This document shows positions 5,742-11,673 of a DNA stretch of 13,921 nt, in pieces. Location: assembly GCA_003242605.1 (NCBI GenBank), contig QGUZ01000117.1:1-13921 (forward strand), in the 5' to 3' direction. The notes below the pieces were generated by a model. It had not been told where the DNA came from, made no database searches, and saw only the letters and a list, made by a program, of their open reading frames with translations. Numbering within the stretch: the first letter of the stretch is position 1; each line of letters opens with the position of its first letter. The DNA comes from Actinomycetota bacterium (GTDB lineage: Bacteria > Actinomycetota > Actinomycetes > Streptosporangiales > Streptosporangiaceae). The translations under genes were made by a program, and so were the position numbers.

Positions 5742-7724
5742 ATGAGCGAGAGAATGCCTGTCAACGATCCCCCGAACCAGCCATATCCACCGGAACAGGA
5801 CCCCAACCAGACGGTGATCTACCGCCCGCAGCAGGGCCAGCCCGGCCAGGGTGCGCCGCAGGGCGGCGGGCAGTACGGCGGGCAGCCGCAGGGCGGGCCG
5901 CAGTACGGACAGCCCCCACAGGGTGCGCAGTACGGCGGCCAGTACGGCCAGCAGCCGTACGGTGGCCAGCCGTACGCCGGCCAGCAGTACGGCCAGCAGG
6001 CCTACGGCGGCCAGCAGCAGTACGGCCAGCCGGGCGCGCAGCAGTACGGCGGGCAGTACGGGCAGCAGCAGTACGGCCAGTCCCCGCAGTACGGCCAGCA
6101 GGCCTACGGCGGCCAGCAGCAGTACGGCCAGCAGTACGGCCAGCAGCAGTACGGTGCGTCCACCGGTGAGGAGCCGACCCTCCAGGCCCCGCACCCCGCC
6201 TGGGCCCCGAGCGGGCAGGGCGGCGAGGTGCTCGGCGCCGGCCAGGGCGGGACGGGGCAGCCGCGCAAGAAGGGCTGGCTGCTCGCGATCGTCGCCGCCG
6301 TGATCGTCGCCCTGCTGGGCGGCGGCGGGTATGCGGCGGTGAGCCTGCTCAGTGGCGGCGGGGCGCAGCCGCAGGACGTGCTGCCCGGCAACGCGATCGC
6401 CTACATCCGGCTCGACCTCGACCCGGCGGCGAACCAGAAGATCGCGCTGCTCAACATCGGCCGCAAGTTCACCGTCACCAAGGACGCGTTCAGCGGCGAC
6501 GACCCGCGCAAGGCCCTCGTCGACCTGCTGTTCCAGGACAACAAGAACGTCGACTACGCCCGGGACGTGGAGCCGTGGCTCGGCCAGCGGGTCGGCGTCG
6601 CCCTGCTCCCGCCGGAGCAGCCGGGGAAGGAGCCGCTGACCCTGCTCGCCGTGCAGGTGACCGACGAGGACGCCGCACGCGAGGGCCTGGAGAAGATCAC
6701 CAAGGAGGGCGTCGTCGTCGACTTCCGCGAGGACTACGCCCTGGTCGCGGACGACCAGAAGATCATCGACCAGGCGCTGAACGCCTCGACGCTCGCCCAG
6801 AACGGCGACTTCACCGGCGACATGTCCGCCCTCGGCGAGCCCGGCGTGCTGTCCTTCTGGGTGAACGTCGGCGAGGTCATGAAGGCCGCCGGCGACGAGA
6901 TCTCGGCCGAGCAGCGGGCGCAGCTGAAGAGCCTGGAGGCGTCCCGGTTCGTGGGCGCGCTCCGGTTCGACAGCGCCTACGCCGAGATCGCCGGCAAGGT
7001 CCGCGGCGTGCAGGGCCTGCCCGAGACCGCGTCCGCGGGCGCCCAGATCACCACCCTGCCCGGCACCACGGCCGCCGCGGTGTCGGTCTCCGGTCTCGGC
7101 GAGATGCTCAAGGAGCAGTGGTCGGAGCTGCTCAAGTCGGCGCCGTCGGGCGCGAACGGCATGACCTTCGAGCAGCAGCTCAGCCAGCTCCAGCAGGCGA
7201 CCGGCCTGCAGCTGCCGCAGGACCTGGTCACGCTGCTCGGCACGAACGTCACCCTCGCGCTCGACGAGCGCGGCCTGCAGCAGCAGACCCCGAACGTCGG
7301 CGTGCGGTTCGCCACCGACACCGCGGCCGCCGAGCAGGTCTGGGCCAAGATCGAGCGGCTGATCAACCAGGCCGGCGGCGGCATGGGGACCGGCGGCATG
7401 GGCACGACCACCACGACGTCGGCGCCGCAGATCTTCAAGGCGTCCAAGGACGGCACCTTCGTGCTCGCCTCCTCCCAGAGCTACGCCGGCGAGCTCGCCG
7501 CGGACGGCAACCTCAGCCAGAACGAGACGTTCACCACCGCGGTGCCGAACGCCGAGAACGCCCACATCGCGATCTTCGTCGACCTCGACAAGCTCGAGCC
7601 GCTCTACCTGCAGAACCTGCAGGGTGACGAGCGGGCGAACGTCCAGGTGCTGCGCGCCGTGGGCATGAGCGGCAGCACCGAGGGCGACGAGGTGAACGTG
7701 TCGCTGCGGGTGCTGTTCAACTGA
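5742..7724 (+). CDS. DUF3352 membrane-anchored protein with Gln/Tyr/Gly-rich N-terminal tail
   Basis: A 660-residue protein in three parts. Residues 1-145 are a low-complexity tail of short repeats built on QYGQQ, PYGGQ and AYGGQQ. One transmembrane helix follows at about 178-203 (GWLLAIVAAVIVALLGGGGY), preceded by basic residues RKK, so the tail should be cytoplasmic and the rest outside. The extracellular part begins LPGNAIAYIRLDLDPAANQK and continues as a DUF3352 domain to the end, with a Gly/Met/Thr linker (GGGMGTGGMGTTTTTSAPQ) near residue 550. The function of DUF3352 is not known; it is a frequent actinobacterial envelope protein. The start at 5742 has no ribosome-binding site; ATG 5754, after GAGCGAGAGA, is an equally good choice and removes four residues. 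Two strong hairpins lie after the stop. Confidence 0.88.
   Translation: MSERMPVNDPPNQPYPPEQDPNQTVIYRPQQGQPGQGAPQGGGQYGGQPQGGPQYGQPPQGAQYGGQYGQQPYGGQPYAGQQYGQQAYGGQQQYGQPGAQQYGGQYGQQQYGQSPQYGQQAYGGQQQYGQQYGQQQYGASTGEEPTLQAPHPAWAPSGQGGEVLGAGQGGTGQPRKKGWLLAIVAAVIVALLGGGGYAAVSLLSGGGAQPQDVLPGNAIAYIRLDLDPAANQKIALLNIGRKFTVTKDAFSGDDPRKALVDLLFQDNKNVDYARDVEPWLGQRVGVALLPPEQPGKEPLTLLAVQVTDEDAAREGLEKITKEGVVVDFREDYALVADDQKIIDQALNASTLAQNGDFTGDMSALGEPGVLSFWVNVGEVMKAAGDEISAEQRAQLKSLEASRFVGALRFDSAYAEIAGKVRGVQGLPETASAGAQITTLPGTTAAAVSVSGLGEMLKEQWSELLKSAPSGANGMTFEQQLSQLQQATGLQLPQDLVTLLGTNVTLALDERGLQQQTPNVGVRFATDTAAAEQVWAKIERLINQAGGGMGTGGMGTTTTTSAPQIFKASKDGTFVLASSQSYAGELAADGNLSQNETFTTAVPNAENAHIAIFVDLDKLEPLYLQNLQGDERANVQVLRAVGMSGSTEGDEVNVSLRVLFN
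5985..6132 (+). repeat. 46-bp exact direct repeat in the Gln/Tyr/Gly tail
   Basis: The 46 bases at 5985-6030 recur exactly at 6087-6132, an offset of 102 bp that keeps the reading frame. Both copies encode QYGQQAYGGQQQYGQ. They sit in a wider array (about 5870-6155) of shorter in-frame units based on CAGTACGGCCAG. The absence of silent differences points to recent duplication or homogenisation. Confidence 0.85.
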
Positions 7725-7738
7725 CCGCCGACGCGTCA

Positions 7739-7772
7739 TCGGGCCCGGGGACCCCGCGGTCTCCGGGCCCGA
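7739..7772. terminator. Bidirectional terminator between DUF3352 and PEP mutase-like genes
   Basis: A 13-bp stem (7739-7751 / 7760-7772) with one G-T wobble and an 8-base loop lies 14 bases past the DUF3352 stop and 17 bases past the stop of the convergent minus-strand gene. It is the only structure between two convergent genes, so it probably terminates both. Confidence 0.8.
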
Positions 7773-7789
7773 ACCGTGCCCGGGCCCGC

Positions 7790-8584
7790 CTACGGCAGCA
7801 GCGCGGTGATCTCGCCGTACGACGGCACCGCGGGGACGGCGTCCGCGCGACCGTCCGCGGCGAGCGCGGCCGCGAGCGCGGCGTGCAGCGCGGCGCGGTA
7901 CGGCAGCGAGCCGGTGCTCACCCGGGCGACGCCCAGCTCGCCGAGCTCGCGCACGGTCGGCCCGGCCGGCTGGAACAGCACGTTCACCGGCACCCCGGCG
8001 GCCTCCACCACCGCGGTGATCGCGGCCCTGTCCGGCAGCGCGGGCACGAACACCCCGTCCGCCCCCGCGTCGGCGTACCGGCGCACCCGCCGCAGCGTCT
8101 CGGTCAGATCGGGCACGTGGCCGGGCACGCCGGCGACGGCGAGCCAGTGGGTGTCGGTGCGGGCGTTGACGAACACGCGCGGGGCGCGCGCCTTGACCGC
8201 GGCGATCACCCGCGGGAGGTGATCGGCGGGGGCGAGCCCGTCCGGCCGGCCGTCCTCGATGTTCACCCCGGCCACGCCGAGCTCGGCCAGCTCGGCGACG
8301 AGGTCGGCGACCTCGCCCGGGTCGTCGGAGAACCCGCCCTCGATGTCGACGGTGAGCAGGCAGGGCAGCCGCGACAGCGACCGGGCGAGCGCGACCGTCT
8401 CGTCCCGGGTGGCCCCGGCCCCGTCCGGGCGGCCGCAGGCCGCGGCGACGCCCAGGCTCGTGGTGCCGACGGCGGGGAAGCCGTGCGCGGCGAGCAGCGC
8501 CGCCGAGCCGTAGTCCCAGGCGTTCGGCAGCAGGAACGGCTGTCCCGGGCGATGCAGGCGGGCGAAGGCCTCGAAGGTCATCAT
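7790..8584 (-). CDS. Isocitrate lyase / PEP mutase superfamily protein
   Basis: A 264-residue TIM-barrel enzyme of the PEP mutase/isocitrate lyase superfamily. Visible signatures: LLPNAWDYGSAALLAAHGFPAVGTTS at the first strands, TVDIEGGFSDDP (Asp80, Glu82, metal/substrate region), GVNIEDG and VFVNARTDTHW. The sequence after IEDG reads RPDGLAPADHLPRV, so the Lys-Arg/Lys-Cys-Gly-His catalytic loop of true isocitrate and methylisocitrate lyases is absent. That argues against lyase activity of that type and leaves the substrate unknown. Homology starts at ATG 8584 (or the adjacent ATG 8581); the frame stays open upstream to 8836 without support. Translation initiation may use a hairpin-bridged ribosome-binding site. 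It converges on the DUF3352 gene and lies downstream of the cysM terminator, so it is probably transcribed alone. Confidence 0.85.
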   Translation of the reverse strand: MMTFEAFARLHRPGQPFLLPNAWDYGSAALLAAHGFPAVGTTSLGVAAACGRPDGAGATRDETVALARSLSRLPCLLTVDIEGGFSDDPGEVADLVAELAELGVAGVNIEDGRPDGLAPADHLPRVIAAVKARAPRVFVNARTDTHWLAVAGVPGHVPDLTETLRRVRRYADAGADGVFVPALPDRAAITAVVEAAGVPVNVLFQPAGPTVRELGELGVARVSTGSLPYRAALHAALAAALAADGRADAVPAVPSYGEITALLP

Positions 8585-8614
8585 GCGCGCAGGGCGGCCG
8601 CCCTGCTCCCTCCT
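8585..8614 (-). promoter_or_regulatory. Palindrome between AGGAGG and the start codon
   Basis: On the minus strand AGGAGG (8614-8609) is followed by GA, a perfect 18-base palindrome GCAGGGCGGCCGCCCTGC (8606-8589), GCGC and then ATG 8584. In linear RNA the AGGAGG is 24 bases from the start, too far. If the palindrome folds as a hairpin (up to 7 bp), the effective distance is about 6 bases, which is ideal. It could instead be a DNA operator. An in-frame ATG at 8623 would make AGGAGG coding but has no ribosome-binding site of its own. Confidence 0.55.
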
Positions 8615-8662
8615 CTGTGACATCCGGCGGTCGGCGGTCAGGGGGACGCCCAGAGACGGGCG

Positions 8663-8705
8663 CGCCCCGATCCGGCACCATACGCGGTGGCGCCGGATCG
8701 GGGCG
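8663..8705 (-). terminator. Terminator of the cysO-cysM transcript
   Basis: A perfect 14-bp stem (8663-8676 / 8692-8705) with a 15-base loop lies about 70 bases past the cysM stop on the minus strand. It is the strongest structure in the 8585-8774 gap. The remainder of the gap holds two imperfect copies of a 13-14-base GGTTC(C)TCCGGCTC unit at 8718-8744 and no recognisable gene. Confidence 0.75.
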
Positions 8706-8774
8706 ACGTGTTTCTCCGGTTCCTCCGGCTCGGTTCTCCGGCTCGTGCCGGGCGCGCCGATCCAGACCCGTCCC

Positions 8775-9722
8775 TCAGGCCCAGAGCTGGCCTTCGAGAC
8801 GCTCCTCGGCCTCCTCCAGGGTGCCCTCGTAGGCACCGGTGGACAGGTACTTCCAGCCGCCGTCGGCGACGATGAACACGATGTCGGCCCGCTGCCCGGC
8901 CTTCACCGCCTTGGCCGCCAGGCCGAGCGCGGCGTGCAGCGCGCACCCGGTGGAGATCCCGGCGAAGATGCCCTCGGTCTCCAGCAGCTCCCGGGTACGG
9001 CGCAGCGCGTCGGCGGCCGACACCGAGTACCGGGTGGTGAGCACCGACTCGTCGTACAGCTCGGGGATGAACCCCTCGTCGACGTTGCGCAGGCCGTACA
9101 CCAGCTCGCCGTACCGGGGCTCGGCGGCGACGATCTGCACGCCGGGCACGCGCTCCCGCAGGTACCGGCCGACGCCCATGAGCGTGCCGGTCGTGCCGAG
9201 CCCCGCCACGAAGTGGGTGATCGACGGCAGGTCCTCGAGGATCTCCGGGCCGGTGGTCTCGTAGTGCGCCCGCCAGTTCGCCGGGTTGCCGTACTGGTAG
9301 AGCATCACCCAGTCCGGGTGGCGCTCCGCCAGCTCCTTGGCCACCCGCACCGCCTCGTTCGAGCCGCCCGCCGCGGGCGAGGAGATGATCTCCGCGCCCC
9401 ACATGCGGAGCAGCTGCCTGCGCTCCTCCGAGGTGTTCTCCGGCATCACGCAGATGAGCCGGTAGCCCTTGAGCCTGGCGGCCATCGCCAGCGCGATGCC
9501 GGTGTTGCCGGAGGTCGGCTCGAGGATCGTGCACCCCGGGGTGAGCAGGCCGTCCTTCTCCGCCTGCTGGATCATCCACAGCGCGGGACGATCCTTCACC
9601 GAGCCGGTGGGGTTGCGATCCTCGAGCTTGGCCCACAGCCGCACCTCGGGCGACGGGGACAGCCGGGGCAGCCCCACGAGCGGCGTGTGGCCGACCGAGT
9701 CGAGCAGTGAGTCGAAACGCAT
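8775..9722 (-). CDS. cysM: O-phosphoserine sulfhydrylase (CysO-dependent cysteine synthase)
   Basis: A 315-residue PLP enzyme of the fold-type II cysteine synthase family. Lys43 in PTGSVKDRPA is the PLP Schiff-base lysine; TSGNTG (70-75) binds the amino-acrylate carboxylate and GLGTTGTLMG (174-183) the PLP phosphate. It resembles M. tuberculosis CysM, which uses O-phosphoserine and CysO thiocarboxylate: AAEPRYGE contains Arg203, equivalent to the O-phosphoserine-selecting arginine, and the long C-terminus ends ADGGWKYLSTGAY...LEGQLWA as in that enzyme. The ATG at 9722 has only a weak GAAGG upstream; it lies 28 bases after the cysO stop, so the pair are probably cotranscribed. This is the last gene before a strong terminator. 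A plain O-acetylserine sulfhydrylase is less likely given cysO and mec next door. Confidence 0.95.
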   Translation of the reverse strand: MRFDSLLDSVGHTPLVGLPRLSPSPEVRLWAKLEDRNPTGSVKDRPALWMIQQAEKDGLLTPGCTILEPTSGNTGIALAMAARLKGYRLICVMPENTSEERRQLLRMWGAEIISSPAAGGSNEAVRVAKELAERHPDWVMLYQYGNPANWRAHYETTGPEILEDLPSITHFVAGLGTTGTLMGVGRYLRERVPGVQIVAAEPRYGELVYGLRNVDEGFIPELYDESVLTTRYSVSAADALRRTRELLETEGIFAGISTGCALHAALGLAAKAVKAGQRADIVFIVADGGWKYLSTGAYEGTLEEAEERLEGQLWA

Positions 9723-9750
9723 GATGTCCGGCCTTCGCGCGTGCGGTCCG

Positions 9751-10029
9751 TCAGCCGGCGCCACCGGCGACCGCGGGGAGCACGGTCACCGTGTCGCCGT
9801 CGGACAGCGGCGTGTCGAGTCCGCCGAGGAACCGCACGTCCTCGTCGTTGAGGTACACGTTCACGAACCGGCGCAGCCCGTTCTCGTCGACCAGGCGGTC
9901 CATGAGTCCCGGATGCCGGGAGTCGAGATCGGAGATCAACTCCTTCAGAGTGGCGCCCTCGCCGCTGACAAGCTTCTCGCCGCCGGTGTAGCTGCGCAGG
10001 ATGGTAGGGATGCGAACGTTGATGGCCAT
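9751..10029 (-). CDS. cysO: CysO-type sulfur-carrier protein (MoaD/ThiS fold) with C-terminal Ala-Gly extension
   Basis: A 92-residue ubiquitin-like sulfur carrier. It matches M. tuberculosis CysO: INVRIPTILRSYTGGEK at the start, LRRFVNVYLNDEDVRFLGGL in the middle, and DGDTVTVLPAVAGG at residues 77-90. In that pathway the terminal glycine is converted to a thiocarboxylate that supplies sulfur to CysM. Here two more residues, Ala-Gly, follow Gly89-Gly90 before the TGA at 9751-9753, so the diglycine is not free at the C-terminus. AAGGAG (10046-10041) lies 11 bases before the ATG. The gene lies upstream of cysM and downstream of mec on the same strand. Activation needs a MoeB/ThiF-like adenylyltransferase that is not in this window. 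Confidence 0.94.
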   Translation of the reverse strand: MAINVRIPTILRSYTGGEKLVSGEGATLKELISDLDSRHPGLMDRLVDENGLRRFVNVYLNDEDVRFLGGLDTPLSDGDTVTVLPAVAGGAG

Positions 10030-10090
10030 CGCGGGTCAAACTCCTTGATCGGTGGACGTCGTGAAAGGCGCCACCCTTAGTGAACAACGG

Positions 10091-10160
10091 GCGGGCCGGA
10101 GGGGATTCCTCGGGCCAGACCTCGGCCTGCGGCCCGCGGGGCGGCGCGCCCGCGCGCGGG
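10091..10160 (-). promoter_or_regulatory. GC-rich leader of cysO with competing hairpins
   Basis: In the RNA upstream of cysO, GCGGGCC (10137-10131) can pair with GGCCCG at 10116-10111 (6 bp) or with GGCCCGC at 10097-10091 (7 bp). These pairings are mutually exclusive. A 12-base palindrome, CCCGCGCGCGGG (10149-10160), precedes them. The layout follows a small ORF and precedes the cysO ribosome-binding site, as in attenuators. GC-rich DNA makes chance hairpins common, so function is unproven. Confidence 0.35.
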
Positions 10161-10166
10161 TCGCGG

Positions 10167-10298
10167 CTACCGTGACACAGGCCGACTGCGGTGGCCGGAA
10201 CAGTCGTAGACGACGACAAACCGACAGTGGCCGAACAGGAAGCTCTGCACGGGCGAGCCCGGCGGCACACTGGGCGTCGGCTGCTCGGCGGTCGGCAT
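10167..10298 (-). CDS. Small ORF (43 aa) between mec and cysO, possible leader peptide
   Basis: ATG 10298 to TAG 10167-10169 encodes 43 residues: a Pro-rich start (MPTAEQPTPSVPPGSP) followed by SFLFGHCRFVVVYDCSGHR, with cysteines at 25 and 33. I recognise no family. Support comes from context: a good -10 (TAGACT) ends exactly 7 bases before the ATG, the spacing of leaderless actinobacterial transcripts, and the ORF lies in the otherwise empty 311-base gap between mec and cysO. Two Cys codons ahead of cysteine-biosynthesis genes suggest a cysteine-sensing leader, but it does not match the usual short HIDL..R-type leader peptides of sulfur genes as I recall them. It could be non-functional. Confidence 0.4.
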   Translation of the reverse strand: MPTAEQPTPSVPPGSPVQSFLFGHCRFVVVYDCSGHRSRPVSR

Positions 10299-10305
10299 GA
10301 CCCCG

Positions 10306-10335
10306 AGTCTACCCGCCCGGGTACTGCCGGGACAG
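10306..10335 (-). promoter_or_regulatory. Putative leaderless promoter for the small ORF - cysO - cysM unit
   Basis: On the minus strand, CTGTCC (10335-10330), an 18-base spacer and TAGACT (10311-10306) precede ATG 10298 by 7 bases. The -10 is a good match to the actinobacterial TANNNT; the -35 is poor. It would let cysO and cysM be expressed independently of clpS, DUF2017 and mec. Confidence 0.5.
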
Positions 10336-10340
10336 GCGGC

Positions 10341-10754
10341 TCAGTCCTCCTCGACGATCTCGACCTCCTCCTCGGTCACCACGCCGTCCACGATGCGGAA
10401 GGAGCGCAGCGGGGTGTGGTCGGGGTCGGCGGTGGAGACAAGGACGTAGTGCGACTCGGGCCAGGCGGCCAAGGCGATGTCGGTGCGGGACGGGTAGGCC
10501 TCGGTCGCGGTGTGGGAGTGGTAGATCACCACGGGCTCCTCGTCCCGGTCCCACATCTCGTTCCAGACCTTGATCTGCTCGGTCGAGTCGAACTCGTAGA
10601 ACGTGGGCGAGCGCGCGGCGTTGCGCATCGGGATGAACCGTTCGGGGCGGTCCGAGCCGGCCGGACCGGCGATGATGCCGCACGCCTCGTCCGGGTGGTC
10701 GGCCCGGGCGTGGGCGATGATCTTGTCGACGAGATCCCGCGAGATCCTCAGCAT
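10341..10754 (-). CDS. mec: CysO-cysteine peptidase (Mov34/MPN/JAMM metalloprotease)
   Basis: A 137-residue zinc metalloprotease of the JAMM/MPN+ family. The full motif is present: Glu23 in DEACGII, then HSHTATEAYPSRTD with His79, His81, Ser89 and Asp92 (H-x-H-x7-S-x2-D). In M. tuberculosis the homologue (Rv1334) hydrolyses the CysO-cysteine adduct made by CysM, releasing cysteine and regenerating CysO. Because CysO here carries two residues past its diglycine, this enzyme is also the obvious candidate to remove them (inference). ATG start at 10754, 10 bases after the DUF2017 stop with no clear ribosome-binding site, suggesting coupled translation. The Asp/Glu-rich C-terminus (EEEVEIVEED) is typical of the subgroup. 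Confidence 0.93.
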   Translation of the reverse strand: MLRISRDLVDKIIAHARADHPDEACGIIAGPAGSDRPERFIPMRNAARSPTFYEFDSTEQIKVWNEMWDRDEEPVVIYHSHTATEAYPSRTDIALAAWPESHYVLVSTADPDHTPLRSFRIVDGVVTEEEVEIVEED

Positions 10755-10764
10755 GTCTTGGACG

Positions 10765-11295
10765 CTACCAAAGCGCTCTCACCAGGCTGTCCTGGAGGTA
10801 GGTCAACCAGTCATAGGTGACGAACGCCGCATACCGCTCGTCGTCCTCGGACATGCGCTCGATCTGCTCGTGGACCTCCTCGGTGACGTCCAGGCGCGTG
10901 CCGAGCGCGAGCCGTACGTCGTTGAGCGCGCGCAGCCACGCCTTGGCCTGCTCGGCGTCGAGCCGGATCTTCCCGGGTACGGCGGTGCGCAGCACCACCT
11001 CGGCGTCGGCGCGCTTGCCGTCGCGCAGGCTCGGCTCCGTGTACCGCCGGAACTCGAGCGCCTCCTTCTCGTCGGCATAGGCGGCGGGGAACAGCCGGGC
11101 GAGCACGGGGTCGGTGGGCGGTGTCACCTCCGCGGCGCCGATGCCCAGCGCCCGCTCGAGCGGGTCCGACCCGGTCGAGCCGGGGCCGACCAGGTCGAGG
11201 ATCTGCGCGACCAGCGAGCGGAGGATCGCCACCTCGCCGTGGTCGAGCCGGATCGACACCCCGCCGTCGCGCTCGGCCTTGAACCCGCCGCCCAT
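10765..11295 (-). CDS. DUF2017 protein (Rv1332-like)
   Basis: A 176-residue cytosolic protein that I recognise as the DUF2017 family found next to clpS across Actinobacteria (Rv1332 in M. tuberculosis). Landmarks are IRLDHGEVAILRSLVAQILDL near the start, DPVLARLFPAAYADEKEALEFRRYTE in the middle (the A-Y-x-D-x-x-x-A-x-E-F-R-R-x-T pattern is the strongest signature), and the C-terminal helices DAEQAKAWLRALNDVRLALGTRL and YAAFVTYDWLTYLQDSLVRAL. It is predicted mostly helical, with no signal peptide or catalytic motif. No activity is established for the family. Start ATG 11295; it follows clpS by 61 bases and is 10 bases ahead of mec. Tight conservation with clpS suggests a link to ClpCP proteolysis, which is only inference. 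Confidence 0.88.
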   Translation of the reverse strand: MGGGFKAERDGGVSIRLDHGEVAILRSLVAQILDLVGPGSTGSDPLERALGIGAAEVTPPTDPVLARLFPAAYADEKEALEFRRYTEPSLRDGKRADAEVVLRTAVPGKIRLDAEQAKAWLRALNDVRLALGTRLDVTEEVHEQIERMSEDDERYAAFVTYDWLTYLQDSLVRALW

Positions 11296-11356
11296 GCCGC
11301 GTCCACCGATCCCTGTCGCCTACGTGTCCGCCTGCGCCCGCCTCGCCGGCGTCCGG

Positions 11357-11647
11357 CTACCGGTCCTGCTGAATCGTGGCCCACAGCCCGTAGGAGTGGA
11401 GGATCTGCGCGTCACGCTCCATCTCCTCCCGGGTACCGCTCGCCACCACGGCCTTGCCCTTGTAGTGCACGTCGAGCATGAGCTTCTCCGCCTTGGCGCG
11501 CGGGTAGCCGAACACGGTCTGGAAGACGTAGGTCACGTAGGACATCAGGTTGATCGGGTCGTTCCAGACGATCGTCACCCATGGCACGTCGGGCCGCACG
11601 TCCGACGACGGACGCTCGACCTCGACCGGAGCAGCTGTGGCAACCAC
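11357..11647 (-). CDS. clpS: ATP-dependent Clp protease adaptor ClpS
   Basis: A 96-residue adaptor that delivers N-degron substrates (N-terminal Leu, Phe, Tyr, Trp) to the Clp ATPase. The binding-pocket residues are visible: VWNDPINLMSYV with Asn29 and Asp30, and LDVHYKGKAVV with His61; the C-terminal part ERDAQILHSYGLWATIQ is typical. The first 20 residues are the usual flexible N-terminal extension that engages the ClpA/ClpC N-domain. The frame runs open far upstream antisense to pncB, but homology and length fix the start at GTG 11647, with GAGG about 11 bases before it. Divergent from pncB, leaving a 39-bp shared promoter region; first gene of the clpS - DUF2017 - mec series. Confidence 0.94.
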   Translation of the reverse strand: MVATAAPVEVERPSSDVRPDVPWVTIVWNDPINLMSYVTYVFQTVFGYPRAKAEKLMLDVHYKGKAVVASGTREEMERDAQILHSYGLWATIQQDR

Positions 11648-11673
11648 ATCCCCAGTCTGCCTCAACCGAGCCG

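Noticed and set aside
5860..6160. CRISPR-like or VNTR non-coding array
   Set aside because: Units are short, irregular, lack unique spacers and are all multiples of three in a coding frame; this is a protein repeat.
5676..8681. 1001-codon minus-strand open frame across the DUF3352 gene
   Set aside because: It is antisense to a clear coding gene, its translation is low-complexity Arg/Leu/Val/Asp runs with no family, and it arises because GC-rich DNA lacks stop codons in the opposite frame.
8718..8744. Two imperfect GGTTC(C)TCCGGCTC units after cysM
   Set aside because: Only two short imperfect copies in a GC-rich gap with no further structure; not enough to call a repeat element.
8585..8836. 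Longer N-terminus for the PEP mutase-like protein
   Set aside because: The extension crosses the cysM terminator, is Arg/Pro-rich and matches nothing; conserved sequence begins at MMTFEAF.
9596..10270. Minus-strand 224-codon frame over cysO and the mec-cysO gap
   Set aside because: It overlaps cysO and the cysM start in another frame and shows no conserved motif.
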